A model generated the notes under the pieces. That model made no database searches. It was given only the letters and a program-made list of their open reading frames with translations, and had not been told where the DNA came from. From assembly GCA_030037405.1 (NCBI GenBank), contig JASHRK010000203.1, forward strand, positions 1 through 5,385: 5,385 nt of DNA, in the 5' to 3' direction. Positions 1 to 4,545 of the stretch are shown one piece after another. Position numbers and translations under genes: made by a program. Positions within the stretch are counted from its first letter, which is position 1. Each line of letters opens with the position of its first letter. The DNA comes from Acidimicrobiales bacterium. Lineage in GTDB: Bacteria; Actinomycetota; Acidimicrobiia; Acidimicrobiales; Bog-793.

Positions 1-251
1 AGGGTGGCGCGGGAGGCCTCTTCGAGCGTCACGGTCGAGGCCTCGACGGCGGCGAGGAGACCGGAGCCCGTGTGCATCCGCCGCACGACGTCCTCCATCT
101 TCGCCAGGTCCTCGGCGCTCGCGTGGACGACCACGTCCGGTCCCTCGGCGACGACGTTCAGCTCGTCGTCGGTGACGAGGGTCGCCATCTCGACGATGAC
201 GTGAGTCCTGGGGTCGAGGCCGGTCATCTCGAGATCCATCCAGACGAGCAC
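1..251 (-). CDS. orn: Oligoribonuclease (3'-5' exoribonuclease, DEDDh family), N-terminal part
   Basis: Oligoribonuclease degrades 2-5 nt RNA fragments, including the linear dinucleotides left by cyclic-di-nucleotide breakdown, to mononucleotides in the cytoplasm. Only the first 83 codons are in the window; the gene runs off the left edge, so the lack of a stop is a window effect. The visible protein opens VLVWMDLEMTGLDP, which carries the Exo I motif D-x-E (D6, E8) and the MTGLDP segment typical of Orn. It continues with IVEMATLVTDDELNVVAEGP (residues 19-38) and a histidine/HTGSGL segment near 60-65, all in the usual Orn order. The later Exo II and III motifs lie outside. The start is GTG at 249-251 because LVW is conserved at the Orn N-terminus and no in-frame ATG lies just upstream. 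It is divergent from dut. Identification is by family knowledge of the N-terminus; I am confident of it. Confidence 0.92.
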   Translation of the reverse strand, partial: MLVWMDLEMTGLDPRTHVIVEMATLVTDDELNVVAEGPDVVVHASAEDLAKMEDVVRRMHTGSGLLAAVEASTVTLEEASRAT

Positions 252-259
252 GGGCGGGC

Positions 260-265
260 ATCGTA
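260..265 (-). promoter_or_regulatory. Putative -10 element of a leaderless orn promoter
   Basis: On the minus strand TACGAT, which fits TANNNT, ends 8 nt before the orn GTG. That spacing puts the transcription start at or next to the start codon. No Shine-Dalgarno-like sequence precedes the GTG, which agrees with a leaderless transcript. No convincing -35 hexamer is visible 16-18 nt further upstream. The call is inferred from spacing and consensus only. Confidence 0.45.
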
Positions 266-303
266 CCGCTACGGTGCAGTACGTGGTCCCAGGCTTCCTA
301 GAG

Positions 304-744
304 GTGCCGCTCGTCCGCCTGGATCCCGGTCTCGACCTACCGGTGCCTGCGCGCCCGGGCGACGCCGGAGTCGACCTGCGGGCGCGGACCGAGGTCAAGA
401 TCGAGCCCGCCGGCGGGCGGGGGCTCGTCCCGACGGGAGTCGCTCTGGAGCTCCCACCCGGGCGAGCTGGCCTCGTCCTCCCGCGAAGCGGGCTCGCCTG
501 GCGCCACGGCGTCACCTGCCTCAACTCGCCCGGCCTGGTCGACTCCGGCTACCGGGGGGAGATCATGGTGATCCTCGTGAACACCGATCCGCGCGAGCCC
601 TTCGTGGTGGCGAGAGGCGACCGGATAGCCCAGCTCGTCGTGGTCGACGTGGCCTCGCTCCAGTTCCGCGAGGTGGCGGAGGTGGCCGAGCTGGCGGCGA
701 GCGAGCGGGGGAGCGGAGGTCTGGGGCACAGCGGGCTCGGGTAG
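304..744 (+). CDS. dut: dUTP diphosphatase (deoxyuridine 5'-triphosphate nucleotidohydrolase)
   Basis: This enzyme hydrolyses dUTP to dUMP and diphosphate, keeping uracil out of DNA and supplying dUMP for thymidylate synthesis. It is normally a cytoplasmic homotrimer. The 146-residue protein shows all five trimeric dUTPase motifs: GDAGVDL (19-25), PRSGLAW (60-66), NSPGLVDSGYRGEI (74-87, with catalytic Asp80 and uracil-stacking Tyr83), RGDRIAQLVV (104-113), and a C-terminal RGSGGLGHSG (135-144). In motif V the usual aromatic of GGFGSTG (His in the mycobacterial enzyme) is Leu140. The start is uncertain. GTG 304 gives MPLVRLDPGL, close to the usual actinobacterial N-terminus, whereas GTG 274 would add ten unconserved residues; neither has a clear ribosome site. 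The length suits the family. It is divergent from orn and convergent with the acyl-CoA dehydrogenase gene, so probably monocistronic. Confidence 0.95.
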   Translation: MPLVRLDPGLDLPVPARPGDAGVDLRARTEVKIEPAGGRGLVPTGVALELPPGRAGLVLPRSGLAWRHGVTCLNSPGLVDSGYRGEIMVILVNTDPREPFVVARGDRIAQLVVVDVASLQFREVAEVAELAASERGSGGLGHSGLG

Positions 745-759
745 GCGGCCCAGGCCCTC

Positions 760-825
760 GGTGACAGCTCCGGCGAGGGTGACAGCTCCGGCGAGGGGGG
801 CAGCTCAGGCGAGGGCGGCGGCTCC
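760..825 (-). repeat. 18-bp tandem repeat, about 3.7 copies, spanning the dehydrogenase stop codon
   Basis: Read on the minus strand the copies are GGAGCCGCCGCCCTCGCC (808-825), TGAGCTGCCCCCCTCGCC (790-807), GGAGCTGTCACCCTCGCC (772-789), and a 12-nt partial copy (760-771). The first copy encodes GAAALA, the last six residues of the dehydrogenase. The second copy begins with the TGA stop, one base away from the GGA at the same place in the other copies. The repeat is in phase with the reading frame and fills most of the 60-bp gap between the convergent dut and dehydrogenase genes. No terminator with a T tract is visible in this gap. Confidence 0.85.
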
Positions 826-1971
826 CCGCTTGGCGAGCTGGCCGGCGATGATGAGGCGCTGGATCTCGCTCGTGCCCTCCCAGATCCGCTCTACGCGCAG
901 CTCCCGGAAGAAACGCTCGGCCACGTTCTCTCGCATGTAGCCGCGCCCGCCGAAGACCTGCACCGCCCGGTCGGCCACCCGGTTGGCCATCTCTGAGCAG
1001 TAGAGCTTGACCATCGACGCCTGGGCGTGCTGGATCTTCTTGTCCCTTCCCTCGTCTACGCCCCTGGCGGCCTCGTAGAGCATGGAGCGGGCGGCGAACA
1101 GCTCGGTGACGCTGTCGGCGAGCATCGCCTGGATCAGCTGGTACTCCGAGATGGGCTTGCCGTAGGCGACCCGGCCGGCGGCGAAGCCGGTCGCCTCCTC
1201 GACGAGGCGCCCGGCCGCTCCGACGCAGCGTGCTGCCACCATGAACCGTTCGAAGCGGAACCACTCGTAGGCGAATGACATCCCGCCGCCCTCGTCCCCG
1301 ACGAGGTGGGAGGCGGGAACACGTACGCCCTCGAAGGCGACGATGGGGTGGTGGTGGGGGATGTTGTGCGAGTAGGCGGGCGTGCGGACGACGCGCACGC
1401 CCGGCGAGGGCAGGTCGACGACGAGCATGGCGTGCTCGCCGGCGTGCTCGCCGGCGACGAGGCGCGCTTCGAAGAAGGCGTAGTCGGCGTCGTTGAACGA
1501 GGTGACGTGCCACTTCACGCCGTCGAGGACGTACTCGTCGCCCTCGCGGCGTGCCGTCGCCTGGATGGCGTCGACGTCCGATCCGGCCCCCTCTTCGGTG
1601 ATGGCGTAGCACTCGGACTTCTCGCCTGCGACCGTCGGGCGCAGCCAGCGCTCGAGCTGGTAGGGCGTGGCCACCTCGGGCCACCACTGCGGGGGAGTCG
1701 AGACCATCCAGGCGACCCCGTTCGTGCCCCGGCCCACCTGTTCCTGCACGAGAACCTGTTGCAGCATGGTGCAGCCCTGCCCGCCGAGCTCTCGGGGCAT
1801 GTTCGTGGCGAGGAGCCCTGCCGACCTCGCCTTCTCCCGGGCCGCGGCGGCGACCTCCTTCGGGAGCTCGCCGCCGTTCAGCTCAGCAGCCTCCTCGTGG
1901 GGGATGAGCTCGTCTACCAAGGCACGCGCCCGTGCCTGGACGGCCAGGTCCTCGTCGCTCAGGTGGTACAT
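805..1971 (-). CDS. Acyl-CoA dehydrogenase family protein (FAD flavoenzyme)
   Basis: Acyl-CoA dehydrogenases use FAD to oxidise an acyl-CoA to the trans-2-enoyl-CoA and pass electrons to electron-transfer flavoprotein. The 388-residue protein has the standard length and order: an N-terminal helical domain (1-120), AITEEGAGSDVDA at 123-135 (first family signature, substrate/FAD contact), a beta domain ending near EGVRVPA (214-220), then a C-terminal helical domain with GKPISEYQ (271-278) and the second signature QVFGGRGYMREN (338-349). WEGTSEIQ at 364-371 supplies the expected catalytic base Glu365. Residues 205-209 (PHHHP) are unusual for the loop before FEGVRVPA. The start is ATG 1969-1971 (MYHLSDEDLA), where similarity to the family begins and where a promoter sits 7 nt away. 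The frame stays open upstream to 2346, but that would overlap tetR. The substrate cannot be read from the sequence. Confidence 0.93.
   Translation of the reverse strand: MYHLSDEDLAVQARARALVDELIPHEEAAELNGGELPKEVAAAAREKARSAGLLATNMPRELGGQGCTMLQQVLVQEQVGRGTNGVAWMVSTPPQWWPEVATPYQLERWLRPTVAGEKSECYAITEEGAGSDVDAIQATARREGDEYVLDGVKWHVTSFNDADYAFFEARLVAGEHAGEHAMLVVDLPSPGVRVVRTPAYSHNIPHHHPIVAFEGVRVPASHLVGDEGGGMSFAYEWFRFERFMVAARCVGAAGRLVEEATGFAAGRVAYGKPISEYQLIQAMLADSVTELFAARSMLYEAARGVDEGRDKKIQHAQASMVKLYCSEMANRVADRAVQVFGGRGYMRENVAERFFRELRVERIWEGTSEIQRLIIAGQLAKRGAAALA
1429..1452 (-). repeat. 12-bp perfect tandem duplication inside the dehydrogenase gene
   Basis: GGCGAGCACGCC on the minus strand occurs twice back to back (1441-1452 and 1429-1440) and encodes GEHA twice (residues 174-177 and 178-181). 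It lies in a loop between strands of the middle beta domain, so the extra four residues probably do not disturb the fold. Both copies are identical at every base, which suggests a fairly recent slippage event. Confidence 0.8.
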
Positions 1972-1978
1972 GGCGGGA

Positions 1979-2007
1979 AGCCTACGAGATCCACCCCGAT
2001 CTGCGAA
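1979..2007 (-). promoter_or_regulatory. Putative promoter of the acyl-CoA dehydrogenase gene
   Basis: On the minus strand TTCGCA (2002-2007, four of six matches to TTGACA) is followed after exactly 17 nt by TAGGCT (1979-1984, fits TANNNT). The -10 ends 7 nt before the ATG at 1971. No Shine-Dalgarno sequence is present, so a leaderless transcript is likely. The -35 overlaps the proposed -10 of the divergent regulator gene. Seen as sequence matches; activity is inferred. Confidence 0.55.
1987..2002. promoter_or_regulatory. Inverted repeat, candidate TetR operator
   Basis: AGATC (1987-1991) and GATCT (1998-2002) form a 5-bp inverted repeat around the 6-nt spacer CACCCC. It lies almost entirely in the spacer between the -35 and -10 of the dehydrogenase promoter and just upstream of the possible tetR -10. 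TetR-family regulators commonly bind short palindromes in the gap to a divergent gene, so the position is right, but five-base arms can arise by chance. Confidence 0.4.
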
Positions 2008-2011
2008 TATT
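2006..2011 (+). promoter_or_regulatory. Possible -10 element for the first tetR gene
   Basis: AATATT, the only A+T-rich hexamer in the gap, ends 5 nt before the ATG at 2017, a spacing that would give a leaderless transcript. It matches TATAAT at four of six bases. No good -35 is seen at 16-18 nt upstream, and no ribosome site precedes the ATG. Confidence 0.35.
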
Positions 2012-2016
2012 GACCC

Positions 2017-2649
2017 ATGGGGGCGCACGTGGCGCAGGTCTCCCCGCCGCCGAGAGCCGGGGACGAGCAGCGCCGGCGCATACTCCGTGCCGCGACCGAG
2101 TGCCTGGCGATCTGGGGTGCCGACGGGGTGAAGCTCCGCGACATCGCGGAGCGCGCCGGGGTCTCGGTCGGCATGCTCCAGCACTACTTCGTCGCCCGCG
2201 ACCCCCTCCTCATCGAGGCATTTGACTGGTCGAGCAGGGAGTTGTGCTCTTACTGGGACCGCCTCGTCGCCGGTGAGGACGATCCCTGGGACCGGATCAC
2301 CTCCCTCATCTCGGACTTCACGGGCCATCCCCAGCTCCGCGACCACTGCAAGACGTGGGTGGAGCTCTGCGCCGCCGGCGGGCGGAGGCCCGAGCTGCGC
2401 CCGGCCGTCGAGCGGATCGTCACCTGGTGGCGCGAGGCGCTCGACTCGGCCCTACGCCAAGGAGAGGAGAGCGGCCAGTTCAGGCTCCTGTTGCCCCGGC
2501 CGACGACGGTCGACCTTCTCGTCGCGGCTGTAGACGGCTGGGAGCTGAGGCTGGCGAGCGAGGCCTCTCCCCTGACGGCGGCTCAGATGCGGGAGGCCTT
2601 CCTCTCGAGCGCGAGAGTGCTCCTCGGCCTCGGCCTCGAACCCGACTGA
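2017..2649 (+). CDS. TetR/AcrR-family transcriptional regulator, divergent from the acyl-CoA dehydrogenase
   Basis: A one-component regulator, expected to bind DNA as a dimer and let go or change affinity when a small ligand binds its C-terminal domain. Of 210 residues, about 18-64 form the TetR DNA-binding domain: QRRRILRAATECLAIWG, then GVKLRDIAERAGVSVGMLQHYF with the helix-turn-helix at about 41-60. The rest is a helical ligand/dimer domain with many tryptophans (residues 71, 80, 91, 114, 137, 138, 175) and looks like the BetI-type C-terminal class. The start is ATG 2017, the only in-frame Met before the HTH; the first 16 residues are a loose tail. The dehydrogenase gene starts 45 bp away on the other strand, which is the usual layout for a TetR repressor and its target. 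The ligand is not predictable; an acyl-CoA is a reasonable guess from context. Confidence 0.9.
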   Translation: MGAHVAQVSPPPRAGDEQRRRILRAATECLAIWGADGVKLRDIAERAGVSVGMLQHYFVARDPLLIEAFDWSSRELCSYWDRLVAGEDDPWDRITSLISDFTGHPQLRDHCKTWVELCAAGGRRPELRPAVERIVTWWREALDSALRQGEESGQFRLLLPRPTTVDLLVAAVDGWELRLASEASPLTAAQMREAFLSSARVLLGLGLEPD

Positions 2650-2682
2650 AGCATCTCCGCCAACCGACCGATGAAAGAGAGA

Positions 2683-3390
2683 ATGACCGAGTCCACGGCG
2701 GCACTGGACTCCGACCGGCGCCACCAGATGCTCGCGGCTGCCATCGACGTCATAGTGGAGCGGGGGTTTCCCGACACGAGGGTGGCGGACGTCGCCGAAC
2801 GGGCCGGAGTGAGCCCGGCGCTCGTCATCTACTACTTCAAGACGAAGGACAAGCTGCTCGCCGAGGCCATGCGGTACGCCGAGGACGCCTGGTACTCCGA
2901 GATGGCGCGGCGCACCGGAGATGTCGCCTCGGCCGCCGGCCGGCTGGAAGAGGTAGTGGCGATGACGTTTCTTGAAGGGGCGGGCGCGGATCTTGAAGGG
3001 GCGGGCGCCGATCTCGAAGGGTCAGGCGCCGACGGCCTGAGCCAGAGCGGCCCGGGCGTGGTCGACGAATCCTGGGCTCTCTGGCTCGACCTCTGGGCCC
3101 AGGCGCAGCGAGACGCCGTGGTCAAGCAGGTGCGCGAGGAGTTCGACGAGCACTTCCGGGAGACGATCCGCGCTATCGTCCGCGACGGCATCGCCTCGGG
3201 CGACTTCAACGACCAGGACGCGGACGACTTCGCCGTCGCCTATGCCGCCCTCCTCGACGGCTTCGCCATCCAGATCGCCCTCGGCGACCCGTATGTCTCA
3301 GCGCGAAGAGCGTTCGAGCTCGCGATGAGGGTTGCCGCCAAGCTGCTCGGTTACTACTGGGAGCCGCGCCGCAGTCGACTGCGGCACTAG
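2683..3390 (+). CDS. TetR/AcrR-family transcriptional regulator with BetI-like C-terminal domain
   Basis: A second TetR-family regulator. Counting from ATG 2683 (235 residues), the DNA-binding domain is about 10-60: RRHQMLAAAIDVIVERGF followed by TRVADVAERAGVSPALVIYYF and KTKDKLL. The C-terminal part (ESWALWLDLWAQAQRD through FAVAYAALLDGFAIQIALGD) fits the BetI-type ligand domain of TetR_C_6. Residues 97-117 are three tandem LEGAGAD-like heptads encoded by a 21-bp repeat, an insertion between helices. ATG 2683 is preceded by a weak purine run (AAAGAGAG); ATG 2671 is in frame four codons earlier and cannot be excluded. It lies 33 nt after the first tetR stop on the same strand, so the two may be co-transcribed, and it converges on potA. 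The two regulators share only the family fold, so they are not a recent duplication. The target and ligand are unknown. Confidence 0.9.
   Translation: MTESTAALDSDRRHQMLAAAIDVIVERGFPDTRVADVAERAGVSPALVIYYFKTKDKLLAEAMRYAEDAWYSEMARRTGDVASAAGRLEEVVAMTFLEGAGADLEGAGADLEGSGADGLSQSGPGVVDESWALWLDLWAQAQRDAVVKQVREEFDEHFRETIRAIVRDGIASGDFNDQDADDFAVAYAALLDGFAIQIALGDPYVSARRAFELAMRVAAKLLGYYWEPRRSRLRH
2971..3033 (+). repeat. 21-bp tandem repeat, three copies, in frame in the second tetR gene
   Basis: The copies are at 2971-2991, 2992-3012 and 3013-3033. The first two differ at one base; the third differs at a few more. They encode LEGAGAD, LEGAGAD and LEGSGAD. The unit is a whole number of codons, so the frame is kept. 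It adds a flexible, acidic, Gly/Ala-rich loop to the ligand domain. Confidence 0.88.
3368..3385. terminator. 18-bp perfect palindrome at the convergent tetR/potA junction, possible terminator hairpin
   Basis: GCCGCAGTCGACTGCGGC is its own reverse complement. As RNA it can fold into a 7-bp GC-rich stem with a UCGA loop on either strand. It overlaps the last codons of the second tetR gene (ending 5 nt before the end of its stop) and lies 8 nt after the potA stop, so it would fall in the potA 3' UTR. There is no U tract on either side, so classical intrinsic termination is uncertain. It could also be an RNA-stabilising end or a protein-binding dyad. Confidence 0.5.
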
Positions 3391-3393
3391 CGG

Positions 3394-4530
3394 TCAGCTC
3401 GGGAGGAGCACGTCCCCGAGCGTCTCCTCCTTGATCTCCGCGAGCGAGCCGTCGCCCCCGGGGAGCACGCGGAGGGCGTCGGGAGGCAGGTAGCACTGAA
3501 CGGGCGTGCCGGCGGCGACGGAGCCGACTCCGTCGTTGTGGACGAGCGCCTGCAGGGTCACGCCGGCGGCGAGGCGGACGACGACCTGGGTGGCCGAGCC
3601 GAGGAAGACGGTGCGCTCGATCATCGCAGGCACGCAGTTACGGCCGGTCGCCTCGAAGGAGTCGAGCCGCACCCGCTCCGGCCTGATCGCCAGCTTGACC
3701 GCCCCGCTCGCCTCGACCGTCCCGCAGGCCGCCTCGACCTCGAACTCGCCGATGCTGACGGAACAGGGTGATGAGGTCGTGCCGGGCCGCTTGACGGTGG
3801 CGTCCATCAAGTTGGAGATCCCGAGGAAGTCGGCGACGTAGGCGTTCGCCGGCTCCTCGTAGACCTGGCGCGGGGTGCCCATCTGGGAGATGCGCCCGTT
3901 CGACATGACCGCCAGGCGGTCGGACATCGTGAGGGCCTCCTCCTGGTCGTGGGTCACGTAGAGGAACGTGATCCCCACCCGCTCCTGGAGCGACTTGAGC
4001 TCGACCTGGAGGGCGCGCCGCAGCTTGGCGTCGAGGGCGCCGAGGGGCTCGTCCAGGAGGAGCACGGCGGGGCTGAGCACGAGGGCGCGGGCGAGGGCGA
4101 CCCGTTGCTGCTGCCCGCCCGAGAGCTGCCCGGGCTTGCGGCGTTCGTAGCTGGTGAGCTGCACGAGCTCGATCGCCTCGGCCACCCTCCTCTTAGCCTC
4201 CGCCTTGGCGCAGTCCTGGTAGCGAAGGCCGAAGGCGACGTTCTCTGTGACGTCGAGAAACGGGAAGAGCGCGTAGCTCTGGAACACCGTGTTCACCTTG
4301 CGCTTGTGGGGCGGGAGGTAGCCGACGTCGGTGCCGTCGAGGACGATCTCGCCGCTCGTCGGCTCTTCGAAACCCGCCACCATGCGAAGCGTCGTCGTCT
4401 TCCCGCAACCGGACGGCCCGAGCAGGGAGAAGAACTCGCCTCCCTGGATCTCGAGCGAGATCTCGTCGACGGCGATGTGGTCGCCGAAGCGCTTCGTGAG
4501 CGATCGAAGGGTAATGGTTCCACCTGGCAT
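3394..4530 (-). CDS. potA: ABC transporter ATP-binding protein, spermidine/putrescine-type (PotA-like)
   Basis: This is the ATPase that powers import of a polyamine-type substrate through a PotB/PotC permease; it works as a dimer on the inner face of the membrane. The 378 residues are near the usual PotA length. Visible motifs are Walker A GPSGCGKT (38-45), Q-loop Gln84 (VFQSYALFP), signature LSGGQQQR (136-143), Walker B VLLLDEP (156-162), D-loop GALD (164-167) and H-loop His194 in VTHDQEEA. After FLGISNLMDATV (235-246), a segment typical of the PotA group, comes a TOBE-type regulatory domain to about 355. The start ATG is preceded by GGAG at 7 nt. The gene follows the permease gene by 15 nt on the same strand, so the two share a transcript. 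The ATPase call is certain; the polyamine substrate rests on similarity of PotA and PotC, and related importers take putrescine, iron or other small solutes. Confidence 0.92.
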   Translation of the reverse strand: MPGGTITLRSLTKRFGDHIAVDEISLEIQGGEFFSLLGPSGCGKTTTLRMVAGFEEPTSGEIVLDGTDVGYLPPHKRKVNTVFQSYALFPFLDVTENVAFGLRYQDCAKAEAKRRVAEAIELVQLTSYERRKPGQLSGGQQQRVALARALVLSPAVLLLDEPLGALDAKLRRALQVELKSLQERVGITFLYVTHDQEEALTMSDRLAVMSNGRISQMGTPRQVYEEPANAYVADFLGISNLMDATVKRPGTTSSPCSVSIGEFEVEAACGTVEASGAVKLAIRPERVRLDSFEATGRNCVPAMIERTVFLGSATQVVVRLAAGVTLQALVHNDGVGSVAAGTPVQCYLPPDALRVLPGGDGSLAEIKEETLGDVLLPS

Positions 4531-4537
4531 GAATACG

Positions 4538-4541
4538 CTCC
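4538..4541 (-). promoter_or_regulatory. Ribosome binding site of potA
   Basis: On the minus strand GGAG sits 7 nt before the potA ATG, within the palindromic CTCCGGAG that fills the gap after the permease stop. It is the clearest Shine-Dalgarno site in the window. This fits an internal operon gene that cannot be leaderless. Confidence 0.7.
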
Positions 4542-4545
4542 GGAG

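Noticed and set aside
262..283. CGTAC-N12-GTACG and ACCG-CTA-CGGT inverted repeats in the orn/dut gap
   Set aside because: The arms are only 4-5 bp, the two repeats have different centres, and neither neighbouring gene suggests a dedicated regulator.
337..729. Minus-strand open frame antisense to dut, in phase with the dehydrogenase
   Set aside because: Considered as a readthrough or lost C-terminal extension, but its translation has no domain and mirrors the dut codons. Only the repeat part is worth noting.
72..764. Plus-strand open frame of 230 codons over orn and dut
   Set aside because: It becomes Arg-rich low complexity inside dut and lies antisense to the conserved orn N-terminus.
755..779. 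CCCTCG/CGAGGG hairpin between dut and the dehydrogenase as a terminator
   Set aside because: It has a 6-bp stem with a 13-nt loop and no T tract, and is a by-product of the 18-bp repeat.
760..825. CRISPR-like array
   Set aside because: The repeat units abut directly with no spacers and are in phase with codons, so this is an ordinary tandem repeat.
563..1687. Long minus-strand open frame overlapping dut and the dehydrogenase
   Set aside because: The translation is Arg/Pro/Gly-rich low-complexity sequence, typical of a shadow frame in high-GC DNA. Both overlapped genes have clear family motifs.
1306..2013. Plus-strand open frame of 235 codons antisense to the dehydrogenase
   Set aside because: No recognisable domain; it is explained by the GC-rich third positions of the real gene on the other strand.
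1972..2346. N-terminal extension of the dehydrogenase reading frame up to 2346
   Set aside because: It would lie antisense to the DNA-binding domain of the first TetR gene, has no family similarity, and a promoter with good spacing sits directly before ATG 1971.
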